A stretch of 64,000 nucleotides of DNA, taken from Gymnothorax reevesii (lineage: Eukaryota > Chordata > Actinopteri > Anguilliformes > Muraenidae). Positions 1-10,044 of this stretch are shown one piece after another. Position 1 is the stretch's first letter; each line of letters opens with the position of its first letter. The stretch is from positions 70,475,501 to 70,539,500 of the forward strand of contig CM056574.1 in assembly GCA_029721435.1 (NCBI GenBank), written 5' to 3'. The position numbers and the translations under genes were made by a program. The notes beneath the pieces were generated by a model, which was not told the DNA's origin, searched no databases, and saw only the letters and a list, made by a program, of their open reading frames with translations.

Positions 1-53
1 GCCAACAAAACACCACCAAATCTTCTCCTATAATGTTTGACAAGATGAGAGAA

Positions 54-1001
54 TACACTCAAAAAAACCAGATTTGGTGTCTGCTAAATTAATCTAAGTG
101 TAACATGTTGCTTCTACCATGTATAGTCATGTTTTGTGGTTGAACATCATTAAGTAATGTTATTTTAGCATGATGTGCAATAACTTAACATTTACTAAAT
201 TCAGTTATGCTGACAGAACCTAATGCTTTTTGGGAAAGATATCAAATGGCGTGTACAACTCCAGAACAGAGGGTGGCAGTAGTGTGCGAGCAGGGAGTGC
301 ATTTACAAACTTTACTTCCGGAAGTTGCAGAAGAAGGCAGAGCAACGCACGAAAGAGACGGGTGGGCAGACAAGTTAAATCTCAAAAAATCCTGTTTGCT
401 TTTAGGTTTTTTTTTTTTTCCTAACTTGATATCAACTGTCATAAACTTGGATAACCAATGTTTTCATTGTTTAAAACAAATATTGATGTCAGAATTGACT
501 TTTATTGAATTATTACTGTTGATTTTCATATGACTGAAAGGACTGTCAACTAAAGTATTTGTGATTGTCAAATCTTGGGTGGCATGGTGGCACAGTGGTT
601 AGCACTACTGCCTTACAGCAAGTATGTTGTGGGTTCAAATCTGGCCTGGGGCCTTACTGTGTGGAGTTTGCATGTTCTCCCCGTGTTTGTGTAGGTTTCC
701 TCTGGGTACTCTGGTTTCCCCCACCCACAAAATCATGCAATATAGGAACACGGCTGTGAGGGAATGCTTGGTGGAAATACTTTCCATAAATTTTGTATGT
801 TCACCCAACAAATGATTATGATGATGGACTTACCCCTTGTAATTGAGTAATAGTAACACCAACACCTTATGTTGAACCAGCATATTTACATTTATGTCAC
901 TCAATAAAGGAATTTGTTGCTAAATTAATGTATTACGATTGGGTGGAAATACTTTCCATAATTTTATTATGTTCACCCAACAAATTATTTTTTTGAGTGT
1001 A
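54..1001. mobile_element. Putative non-autonomous DNA element with 14-bp TIRs
   Basis: The sequence TACACTCAAAAAAA at 54-67 is matched exactly by its reverse complement at 988-1001. Inside both ends the motif TGCTAAATTAAT also recurs, at about 91 and 917. No transposase is present and I could not find a clear target-site duplication, so the superfamily is open. The interval contains a V-SINE-like repeat and an unrecognised open stretch at 207-533. A ~45-bp tail with GGAAATACTTTCCATAA and GTTCACCCAACAAAT occurs twice, at about 769-813 and 942-986, the second copy right at the 3' TIR. The right end abuts a truncated Tc1 transposon. Confidence 0.4.
577..765 (+). mobile_element. V-SINE-like tRNA-derived SINE
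   Basis: A pol III A-box-like motif (GGCACAGTGGTTAGCAC, ~588-604) is followed by a B-box-like motif (GGTTCAAATC, ~633-642). Next comes the strongly conserved vertebrate segment TGTGGAGTTTGCATGTTCTC (~660-679) and a degenerate CCTCTGGGTACTCTGGTTTC stretch. This layout matches V-SINE/HE1/DANA-type SINEs known from fishes. The copy is diverged and its 3' tail runs into sequence repeated at 942-986. No intact tRNA cloverleaf is claimed. Confidence 0.6.
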
Positions 1002-1039
1002 CAGAAAATGGGATCTTTGACTATTCCTCCTTGCACAAT

Positions 1040-1934
1040 CTCTCTCAATCATCCAGCGACCTGGGTCCTCTCCTCTGCACTCTCCTCTTCAGCTTACTCC
1101 ATAGGTTTTCAAAGCGGTTGAGGTCTGGGGACTGAGATGGCCATGGGAGCAGCTTAATTCTGTGTCTGGTGAACCATTTCTGTGTAGACTTGGCAACATG
1201 TTTAGGGTCATTATCTTGCTGAGAGACCCAGTGACGACCCATCTTCAGCTTTTGGGCAGAGGCCACCAGATTTTGATTTAAAATATCCTGGTATTTCAAA
1301 GTGTTCATGATGCCATGCACTCTAACAAGGCTCCCAGGGCCTCTGGAAGAGAAACAGGCCCACAGCATCACCGATCCTCCCCCATACTTCACAGTGGGCA
1401 TGAGGTGCTTTTCTGCATGCTCATCTTTTGTGTTCTGCCAGACACACTTAGAGTGTTTGTTGCCAAAAAGCTATATCTTGGTCTCATCTGACCAAAGTAC
1501 ACGGTCCCAGTTGAAGTCCCACTACCGCTTAGGGAACTCCAGACTTTTGTGTTCAAGATTGTGATTGAGAAAAGGTTTTTTCTGTGCATGCCTCTCAAAC
1601 AGCTTGTTGGCATGTAGATAGCGCCTGATGGTTTTTTTGGAGACTTTGTGACCCCAAGATGCTACCATTTGTTGCAATTCTTTAACAGTGAGCTGTGGAG
1701 AACTTTCTATTTGTCTAACCATCTTCCTCACTGTGCGTGGTGGCAAAAGAACCTTGCTGCCTCGTCCAGGCTTGTTTACCACTGTTCCAGTTGTTTTGGA
1801 CTTCTGAATGATTCCCCTGACAGTTAATAAGGGCAGGCACAGGCAAGTGGCTATTTTCTGTGGCCATTGCCTGACTTGTGAAGGTGGACACACATCTGCC
1901 TTACTTGAATGGTGTGGTCCTTTGTCTTTCCCAT
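1040..1934 (-). pseudogene. Tc1-type DDE transposase, frameshifted relic
   Basis: On the minus strand an ATG at 1934-1932 opens a Tc1-like reading. It runs through a paired helix-turn-helix region (residues such as LTVKELQQMVASWGHKVSKK and TIRRYLHANKLF, encoded ~1522-1890), a WSDET first-aspartate motif near 1480-1495, QQDNDPKH (second D, ~1215-1240) and SPDLNRFENLW (last acidic residue, ~1110-1145). The parts lie in different frames: 1522 upward in one, 1401-1045 in another. A stop falls after RRGPRSLDD at 1045, before the family's usual C-terminus. The protein would cut and paste the element by binding its TIRs, but this copy cannot make it. It reads out of the interrupted Tc1. Confidence 0.85.
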
Positions 1935-1995
1935 GTTGAAGAGTGGATAAGAGAAATGGCCTCTGTGTCACATCATATTTATACGCGGGAAACAG

Positions 1996-2922
1996 TGTTG
2001 GGGTCTCACACAGAGGAAAGCCTTTCATATGTGAGGAGACAAAATGGAGTCCAGGACTTCCCATGACCACTTGCTGCCTGCAAGCCCCTCCCGCCAGCAG
2101 GCCAGGCACATAAAAGCAGTGGTCAACCATTTTATCTCTCTCTTCTCTTGGATCCTCTCTTGGAGCTCTCCTCTCTTCTCTCTTGGCTCTTGGAGTCAGC
2201 TCTGGACTCTCTCTCTCTCCCTTGGAGAGGCTCCTGGACCCCTGTGGACTGCTCAGGCTGGGGAACCCCTCCCGCACCTCTTAGGCTCAGTATAGACTGG
2301 CCATGCTCAAGAATCTGCCAGGCTACCAGGAGTACAGCAAGAGTTGAAGAAACAGCTTGCTTTTGAGGAGCGGCCAGCTTCCCTCCTCTCCCCACAGAAA
2401 AGACACGGACAGTACCAGAACCGCTCTTCCAGCCGGATCAACATCACCCGTGATTGGATCCTCCAGCAACCTCCAAACCTCTTTCCTCAACTAAGGACTG
2501 GTAACAACTGGGCATTCACAAACCTTCCTTTAAGACTAAAAGTGACTGTGTGTATTTGTTAAATGATAGTTGTTGTGATTGTTTTTAGGATTGTGTTTTA
2601 GTTGGACAGGGTGGTATTAATGTATAGCAGACAAGCTCTTGCATGCAAATAACCTCCTGTAGACTAACACGGCGCCTTTCCTGTGCAAAACACACACATC
2701 TCTTCATTTTAACGCAATACACACAAACACAAACAACATTGAGCATTTTAAGTCATTTGACTGACTTTAAAACTCTCCATTGCTACAAAGATTTGGTCTT
2801 TGTTACAGTAGGGTTGCCTTCCCCCACTCCACATGGTCAGCAAGGCTCCCCCTCCATTCACACCTTAGATCATCCCTTTGTTCTCTCTCACCCGCACCCG
2901 CACGTGCGGACAGACACACCCA

Positions 2923-2959
<37 letters not shown>

Positions 2960-3406
2960 CCTTCATTGTGGTTATAGTGTTTAGTGTAGTCTAGACTGTG
3001 TGTTTCATTTGTTTCATTGAAATAAATATCCTTAAAAGACATATGCTGTGGTTATTAATGTTGTACAAGAGTGAACGAAACTGCCAACCTCTTCTATAGA
3101 ACTCCAAATCCTTCAATCTAACTATTGATTGGGTTACAATTACAAAGTTGGTTACAATTATTAATTTAATTATTAATCAATTTCCAAATTAATAGCTTAG
3201 CAGATATTGAGACAGAGGTTTTATTAATTGGCTATCGTTTTCCCTTCCCTGAGGAAGGGTGGTGCCCCGAGGTATTTATATTAATATTTAATATTAATAT
3301 TACAATATCATATTTTTTTGGATAGTCAAATTAATAATATTGATATCCTTAGACAAATTGCAATTTTCCCAACATTGGTGTTCTGTGCGAGGCCATTACC
3401 CCAACA
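1996..3406 (+). repeat. 5' LTR of gag-only element
   Basis: It spans TGTTGGGG to CCCCAACA. A TATA-like ATAAAA lies near 2110 upstream of a CT-rich stretch, and an AATAAA polyadenylation signal lies at ~3020. A (CA)n microsatellite occupies ~2926-2957. Close to its end, ATTGGTGTTCTGTGCGAGG echoes the primer-site sequence ATTGGTGCCCCGTGTGAGG just outside the LTR. The ORFs seen in this LTR are low-complexity and not considered genes. Confidence 0.85.
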
Positions 3407-3427
3407 TTGGTGCCCCGTGTGAGGATA
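3407..3427 (+). promoter_or_regulatory. Primer-binding site and start of ~0.86-kb leader
   Basis: TTGGTGCCCCGTGTGAGG follows directly on the LTR terminus CCCCAACA, the expected place for a tRNA primer site. It begins TGG, complementary to a tRNA CCA end. Partial matches to tRNA-Trp- or tRNA-His-type sites need indels, so the primer is not assigned. From here to 4289 I see no gene, only leader sequence. Confidence 0.5.
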
Positions 3428-4289
3428 GTACTGTTGGCATTTCGTTCATAATTGTACAATATTAATATCACATCTAGCATAACCTTGGCCAGTCCAAAAT
3501 CTTTACGATTTCACTTGCCAAACGTCTTTGTGTTCACCCCTTTTAGTCTGCTACAGGTGTAGACATCCGACTGTACTTTGAAACTAGTACATTGTGGTGA
3601 ATATTATTTTATTTAAGTGAACAAATAATTGGTGAGAGATTTTGAGTTGTGATCTAGTCTTTTAAGTCCCAATAGTTACACTGAGAAGGACTGCTATTGC
3701 TGCTGGTGCATACAGGCCAATCTACTCTGTAGTAACTTGTAACGAGAGTTGGTTCAGCATTTGAATGCCACACATTCAATGAAATTTTATCCCGCTGTCA
3801 TTTGTTGTAAAGCAAGTGCTACATTTTCACTTAAGACACAGCGCGCCCACGGCCCTGTGTGATAGAGAGAGTAAATAGGCTGTCACCGCCATGCATTTCA
3901 GCCTTATTTGACAATAGAGCCCAAGATTGAGCCACAGCGTGCAAACAGCCATGTGGAAGTTCTGAACCTAGCTGTGCAACCACGTGCATTAGCTTCAGCA
4001 AGTTCCTAGAGACAATTCCCTAACTGCAGCTCTGTGTTTCAGTTAGTGCATTTTATTACAAGTTTGTCAGCAAACTGCATTCTTCTTGTTGTGCCCACTG
4101 TTACCACTAGTTGGTGCTGTAGCTATCTGCCCACAGAAGCTGTATTTACAGTGTATGCCCCAGTGATTGGCTAAATCTAGTGTATTTCGGTTAGACATTA
4201 AGGTGTCTGCTACCGCAAAACCATAGTTAGCCAAAATCCTTGTCTTGTATCAGACAACTTTATATTTCCCTAATCTTTTAGATCCAACA

Positions 4290-5033
4290 ATGGACAACCC
4301 TTGTGTAGAGCAGCTCATTTCTTCTGTAGCACAGAGCCTGAAGCCTGGCTATCCTGAGTTCATCAGTAAGCTGAATTTCAGTGAGTGTGACCAAGAAATA
4401 GACTCTCTAGTCAACAACCGGTGCGATGCACAGAGCGCATCCAAAGGCCCATTGTTGAGATGTCTGCTGTTGATCTTTCACAGACAGACCAGTCTTGCTG
4501 TTCAGAGCAAAACTGCCCTTAGTTTTGAGCTAGACACCCTTAGAGCGCAAAATGCTGAGCTTCTCAAAGAAGTTAAATCAGCTAATAGCAAAGCCATGCG
4601 CTATTTGACAGACCTACATGCAGCAGAGTCAGACCTCTGCTCACATAAGGAGGAACTTTTGCGGCTTAAAACAGAACATGTTTCCATTCCACAGTCGTTC
4701 AGCCCAGGTGACTCTGGTTACTCCAGTTCACTGTCCTCCAGTAGTGAAACATTAGCTCCAGTTTCTCCCAAAAGATTTGAACGATTCCCAACCAGCGCCA
4801 AGGATTTGGGAATGAAGTCAGCACCTCAGACTCCACTGAGAGACAGAGCTAACCGCTGCCTGACTTCCCATGTTGTCAACCCAGACTTTGACACATCTAG
4901 CTTTTGGTCGAGAACAGATTCTGCCCCATGTCATTCTCAGCCAATGAGATATGACAGGGTTACAGATGTGCATCACTCCATAAAGGGGGGGCGGAGATTT
5001 TCAAGACTGTCCAGCCCCAACCTATGCACCTGA
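4290..5033 (+). pseudogene. gag: Gag-like protein, N-terminal part (frame broken)
   Basis: Start chosen at ATG 4290 (context CAACAATGG); an upstream in-frame extension to 4245 has no ATG. The first ~90 residues are mixed; residues ~75-135 form a probable coiled coil (SFELDTLRAQNAELLKEVK, then SHKEELLRLK). A Ser/Pro-rich linker follows (SGYSSSLSSSS). The frame ends at 5031-5033, soon after a run of seven G (4985-4991); from that run the +1 frame is open and leads into the capsid-like half. A one-base indel in the homopolymer is the simplest reading. A coiled coil ahead of capsid is unusual for simple Ty3 Gags. The family is not recognised with confidence; this is a structural protein inferred from its place after the 5' LTR. 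Confidence 0.65.
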
Positions 5034-6009
5034 CCCTAGCTTAGTCTCGCCTTCACCAGATAGGAACACACAGTTTCCTCGTTTTGAAGTGCTTGAGAGT
5101 TTAGCTAAAGACATTGACCATTTTGATCCAGGAAACTCTGATCATAATGTTGAAAATTACTTGAGGGAGATAGACTACAGTCTTGTCGACTTTCCTCAAG
5201 CTAGTGACAGGGAAAAGGTTAAACTTGTGTGGAAAACCAGCTCAAAAGCGGTTCACAAGTTTATCCAGACACAGCCTCTCAGTGTCAGAGATGACTACAG
5301 TGAGCTATGTCATGCACTTAGGGAAGAATTTTCTTCAAGTATTGATGACATTAGTTCAATGATTGAGGCCTTCCAAGTTAAACATTCCCGCACAGAAAAC
5401 CCTGGGGAATATTTTAATCGTTTGAGGCATACGTATTTCCAAGGCAAGAATACCCCAGGCTTAGAAGAAAACCCAACCTTCAAGTCTTTGTTCTTGCGCA
5501 ACCTGCACCCGTGTATACGCAATCACGTTACACTCCGGACGTGTCAGGGGAACCCCTCCATGCAGGAGATCAGGAAGGTGACACAGGTGGCTTGGGAAAC
5601 TGTTGTCACTTCCAAGGCAAGGGTGGTAACCACTGAGCCCGCCAGCTCAAACACGGGCCTCTCATGCAGGCGTTCTATGTCCAAACTTCACCCTCGCCAC
5701 AGAGCGAAGGGGGGTGAGAAACAGCCTCATAGGGACAGTGAGCGTAGCCGCCATGTCCACCATCTGCGTAGAGATGGGCATGCCCTCAGCAGAAGCTGTA
5801 GGAAGCCATACGCAGAAATCCTGGCCCAGACACACGGCCAGACTCTGGATGGTTCAGATGATGATCAGAGCATCTCTGACAACAATTCAGAACATGGTCA
5901 CTCCCTATCCGACAGTGACAGCGCCTCTGGTTTTATGGAGCGTGACAGCCCAGAACCAGTAATAGAGTCAAAACATAGACACCCCAGAGTTCGCTTTTCC
6001 ATGTTGTAG
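4984..6009 (+). pseudogene. gag: Gag-like protein, capsid/basic part
   Basis: The open frame starts at 4984 beside the G run; no good ATG opens it, so it is read as the continuation of the upstream Gag frame. The first ~200 residues resemble a retrotransposon capsid: a conserved-looking helical region with VENYLREIDYSLVDFPQ, FQVKHSRTENPGEYFNRLR and LFLRNLHPCIRNHV. The next part is strongly basic (Arg/His/Lys-rich) and could bind RNA, but has no CCHC zinc knuckle. The end is acidic (Asp/Ser-rich) and stops at TAG 6007-6009. No pol frame follows, so particle formation could be encoded but not reverse transcription. Confidence 0.65.
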
Positions 6010-6756
6010 TTTGCACAGCTTACCCTGTACTAACACTTATACCATGTTGACAGCGTAACTCCCCTGACTTTTCTTATGGTTACATGCAGAATTTTGATTT
6101 GTTCGCCGCAGCAGCAAGTGCAGTAATTCTGATTGTAACTATGCACCACGGTCTGATTTTGCAAGTACAGTTGGAGTTAACTCCTTAGCAGTACTTTTTA
6201 AACAGTATGACACATGCTAACCTAGAACACAGCTAGTCATACACCTGCCCTTGTTGCACATTATTTCAGGACATTACAATCACATGATTTACACAAAACC
6301 ATGATACAGCCATTAGGATGTTGAGATTATGGTAATGTGATGAGACCCTTCTACAGTTACACCTGCCTGAAGGACAAAATTTGTAAAGAGTGTGAAGAAT
6401 TATGCTTTGAATAGTCAATTTTGTCATCAGATCCAAAGAGTGTACCAAAACACACTCTTGGATGCTCCAAAATTGGCTTTATTATTGTAGGTGCCATTCT
6501 TCCCTGCATATAACAAATAACAACATTATGAGCCACATCATTGGTGATACATTTTGAATCTGTCATTTTCATGTGTGTTATCTGGTTTTGTTTATAACTT
6601 TTACTGTGAGTTTAGACAACTAATGCCCAGTTAGTTACACACTGCCCAGTTGTTACACCTTGAATGAACTGACATATGAACTCTTCCCTCCATGGACTCT
6701 ACTATTGAGCTCTTGGGATGACACATCGGGTGTCACCCCAAGACCTAAGGGGGGGA
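6010..6756 (+). promoter_or_regulatory. 3' untranslated region, hairpin and polypurine tract
   Basis: No coding domain is seen between gag and the 3' LTR. Near the end CTTGGGATGACAC and GGTGTCACCCCAAG (about 6713-6743) pair to form a strong hairpin. The polypurine tract AAGGGGGGGA at 6747-6756 lies directly before the LTR start at 6757, as needed for plus-strand priming. Confidence 0.7.
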
Positions 6757-7684
6757 TGTTGGGGTCTCACACAGAGGAAAGCCTTTCATATGTGAGGAGG
6801 CAAAATGGAGTCCAGGACTTCCCATGACCACTTGCTGCCTGCAAGCCCCTCCCGCCAGCAGGCCAGGCACATAAAAGCAGCGGTCAACCATTTTATCTCT
6901 CTCTTCTCTTGGATCCTCTCTTGGAGCTCTCCTCTCTTCTCTCTTGGCTCTTGGAGTCAGCTCTGGACTCTCTCTCTCTCCCTTGGAGAGGCTCCTGGAC
7001 CCCTGTGGACTGCTCAGGCTGGGGAACCCCTCCCCCACCTCTTAGGCTCAGTATAGACTGGCCATGCTCAAGAATCTGCCAGGCTACCAGGAGTACAGCA
7101 AGAGTTGAAGAAACAGCTTGCTTTTGAGGAGCGGCCAGCTTCCCTCCTCTCCCCACAGAAAAGACACGGACAGTACCAGAACCGCTCTTCCAGCCGGATC
7201 AACATCACCCGTGATTGGATCCTCCAGCAACCTCCAAACCTCTTTCCTCAACTAAGGACTGGTAACAACTGGGCATTCACAAACCTTCCTTTAAGACTAA
7301 AAGTGACTGTGTGTATTTGTTAAATGATAGTTGTTGTGATTGTTTTTAGGATTGTGTTTTAGTTGGACAGGGTGGTATTAATGTATAGCAGACAAGCTCT
7401 TGCACGCAAATAACCTCCTGTAGACTAACACGGCGCCTTTCCTGTGCAAAACACACACATCTCTTCATTTTAACGCAATACACACAAACACAAACAACAT
7501 TGAGCATTTTAAGTCATTTGACTGACTTTAAAACTCTAAACTTTCCATTGCTACAAAGATTTGGTCTTTGTTACAGTAGGGTTGCCTTCCCCCACTCCAC
7601 ATGGTCAGCAAGGACCCCCCTCCACTCACACCTTAGATCATCCCTTTGTTCTCTCTCACCCACACCCGCACGCGCGCACAGACA

Positions 7685-7731
<47 letters not shown>

Positions 7732-8168
7732 CCTTCATTGTGGTTAAAGTGTTTAGTGTAGTCTAGACTGTGTGTTTCATTTGTTTCATTGAAATAAATA
7801 TCCTTTAAAGACATATGCTGTGGTTATTAATGTTGTACAAGAGTGAACGAAACTGCCAACCTCTTCTATAGAACTCCAAATCCTTCAATCTAACTATTGA
7901 TTGGGTAAGTTGGTTACAATTATTAATTTAATTATTAATCAATTTCCAAATTAATAGCTTAGCAGATATTGAGACTGAGGTTTTATTAATTGGCTATCGT
8001 TTTCCCTTCAGTGAGGAAGGGTGGTGCCCCGAGGTATTTATATTAATATTTAATATTAATATTACAATATCATATTTTTTTGGATAGTCAAATTAATAAT
8101 ATGGATATCCTTAGGCAATTTGCAATTTTCCCAACATTGGTGTTCTGTGCAAGGTCATTACCCCAACA
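6757..8168 (+). repeat. 3' LTR of gag-only element
   Basis: Starts TGTTGGGG and ends CCCCAACA, colinear with 1996-3406. It differs by scattered substitutions, a 10-bp deletion near 7905 (one of two TTACAATTA-type repeats lost), a short insertion near 7537 and a longer (CA)n tract (~7688-7730). AATAAA lies at ~7794. Confidence 0.85.
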
Positions 8169-8347
8169 ACAGGAAGTGATATTTTACTCATTAAATGTTC
8201 CTAGACACTCTGATCAACTTTGTAAACTACTGTAGAAATGACAGAAATACTTCAATTACCTTTATTTCCAAGGAATTGTTAGGGGTGCCAATAATTGTGG
8301 AACAGGTGATTTAATGAAAAATAATTATTTCTTAGTCAGGGATTTTG

Positions 8348-8748
8348 GTCACACTTTATTTAAAGTGTTGCTCATAAAGGCTTTATAGAGCATGTATAAT
8401 GCCTTCATAAATGAGACATAATGTCTTCATAAATCATACAGAAGCAAACGTCATGTTTTGTAAAGGGTGAAATGACACATCCTTCTTCAGCATGTGATGC
8501 CAGATGTGATATAACTGACAATGTCACTTAGCTAGAGGCTAATTGCGATAAAGGGTGACATTGTTAGCTAAGTGACATTGTCATTGTCACATCTGGCATC
8601 ACATGTTGAATAAGGATGTGTCGTTTCACCCTTTACAAAGCATGACATTCGCTTATGCATCATTTATGAAGGCATTATGTCTCATTTATGAATGCATTAT
8701 ACATGCTGTATAAAGCCTTTATAAGCAACACTTCAAATAAAGTGTGAC
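8348..8748. mobile_element. Foldback/MITE-like palindromic element
   Basis: The arms 8348-8534 and 8575-8748 are inverted copies, starting GTCACACTTTATTT and ending AAATAAAGTGTGAC, around a ~40-bp spacer. Inner blocks such as GGCATTATGTCTCATTTATG and its complement confirm the pairing. It interrupts the terminal region of the Tc1 copy (two GCCAATAAT terminal motifs lie on either side). The target duplication is unclear; GATTTT flanks both sides loosely. It has no coding capacity. Confidence 0.7.
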
Positions 8749-8924
8749 TGAGATTTTTTTTCCCCTTAAAATTCCCTTGAGTTGAAGGATACATTTTTCT
8801 ACAATGTTCAGTGTGAAAGTATGCTTCTGCAATAAAAATTGAATCTATTTTAAGGCCTTTAACACATCTTAACCAGGGGTGCCAATAATGGAGAAAACTG
8901 GAAATCCCAAAGAAACCCTTATAA

Positions 8925-9100
8925 AAATGTACCATGCTGTGCCATGGGATTTGTACCTTACTGTACCATCTGGTTTGTACCATGGGATTTATGCCACAGG
9001 ACTTTTACCTCGGTACATCGACTAAACTGTACCATGGGACTTGTACCATGTTGTACTGTGTGATTCGCCCCATGACACCGTGGGATTTGAACTGTGCTTT
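8925..9100 (+). repeat. Degenerate GTACCATGGGATTT minisatellite
   Basis: The word TTGTACCATGGGATTT or a close variant recurs about eight times at irregular spacing (for example ~8930, 8948, 8975, 9027, 9042). It looks like a decayed short tandem repeat. No gene is seen. Confidence 0.5.
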
Positions 9101-10029
9101 ACAATGTATCTTCCCAGCCGGCCCACGACCGACCATCAACGTAGAAATATGGTTGACATTATGTCAGTTGTCGCTTCAACATTGAAACGCAATTGAAACA
9201 ATGTTTAACTCTGATGGTTGTAAAAAGGTTCACAAAATTATCTCAAATCAGCACTGCCATTTGAAGAAGATTTGTTTCAGCGTTGAAACAACATTGAAAC
9301 AACGTTGGGTAAGAGTACCACACACAACTTCCAGCAAGATCGAAAAAAAGTCACTATTTTTTCGGCTGACCTTAATGTTTAGATACCAAATGAAATATTT
9401 GGGTGTGGAAAAATATTGAGCGCACATTCAGTTAAGAGAATTTACACTTTAATTTCTACACCGTCTATACATGCGGCAAGCTTATAAAGGTGGCAGCCTT
9501 GACACTGTTGACCTAACCTTAACCCAACTCATTGGAAATGCTAGCCCCAACCCTATACCTGTGCCTAACCTTAACCCAACTCAGCCACAAACAATGGTTT
9601 GTTCTGCTGAAATTATTCTACCCAGGGCCAATGTATCAGCCAACTCACCAGCATGAAACACATCAAAATGGAGATTCACATGTTGTCTCCTCATTGACTA
9701 CAATAAGTAAAAGAAGGAAAAATTAATGAATACATACTCAGCACCATTAAAAACGCACAGGTGAGGTATGCACTGTATTTGCAGCAAATTGAAGAATTGA
9801 GTGATTTTTATTGCTTTTCCAGTGAGGCAGGAGAGGAAATAAAGAAAAGTGTGTGGTATTGTAATCCTGACGCGCCCCACTTGCGCGCGCCAAGCACTTC
9901 AGAAATAACAAAGACTGAGCTGTTTGTGATGTGTACAATGACACTTGACTTGTTCTTTTTGGTGTGGTCAATAGCCTACATAAAGCCAACAGAAAAAAAT
10001 GAAAAATGCTACTGCATCAAGAAAATGGA
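9101..10029. other. Unassigned sequence with degenerate TTGAAACAAC repeats
   Basis: Around 9170-9310 AACATTGAAAC, GCGTTGAAACAACATTGAAA and AACGTTG recur, a pattern common in decayed fish repeats. The phrase CCTAACCTTAACCCAACTCA occurs twice (about 9511 and 9565). I see no convincing gene. Confidence 0.35.
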
Positions 10030-10044
10030 ACGGCTTGTCACACA

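Larger units (their letters stand above)
1996..8168 (+). mobile_element. LTR retroelement with gag only, nested in Tc1
   Basis: Two 1.41-kb direct repeats (1996-3406 and 6757-8168) begin TGTTGGGG and end CCCCAACA, so each LTR has an 8-bp perfect inverted end. The 4-bp target duplication ACAG lies at 1992-1995 and 8169-8172. A primer-binding-like stretch follows the 5' LTR and a purine tract precedes the 3' LTR. The internal 3.35 kb encodes a Gag-like protein (4290-6009) but nothing resembling protease, RT, RNase H or integrase. It is therefore non-autonomous and needs enzymes from another element. By eye the LTRs differ at about 20-25 sites plus small indels, so the copy is neither brand new nor ancient. 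Ty3/gypsy versus retrovirus-like affiliation is unresolved. Confidence 0.85.
1005..8900 (-). mobile_element. Tc1/mariner transposon, interrupted by two later insertions
   Basis: The transposase relic and 5' UTR occupy 1005-1995. The element resumes at 8169 (GAAGTGATATTTTACTC) and shows the Tc1 terminal motif GGGGTGCCAATAAT twice, near 8282 and 8876. A 6.17-kb LTR retroelement sits at 1996-8168 and a foldback element at 8348-8748. Rejoining the flanks of the LTR element gives a sequence that matches, on the opposite strand, the uninterrupted Tc1 relic at about 14,710-14,832. The left TIR is missing; the Tc1 seems truncated where it meets the element ending at 1001. Confidence 0.75.

Noticed and set aside
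207..533. 108-codon plus-strand frame near the window start
   Set aside because: No recognisable domain, an AT-rich tail running through a T homopolymer, and it lies inside a TIR-bounded element. Not supported as a gene.
2132..2395. Frames of 60-90 codons on both strands in the two large LTRs (also 6745-7156)
   Set aside because: They fall in CT-rich LTR DNA, occur on both strands at once and show no domain; shadows of low complexity.
2643..2984. Frames across the CA microsatellites (also 7500-7766)
   Set aside because: Translations are mostly Thr/His runs from (CA)n.
9505..9590. Interstitial telomere repeat (CCTAACC-like words)
   Set aside because: Only two irregular, imperfect phrases; no TTAGGG-type tandem array.
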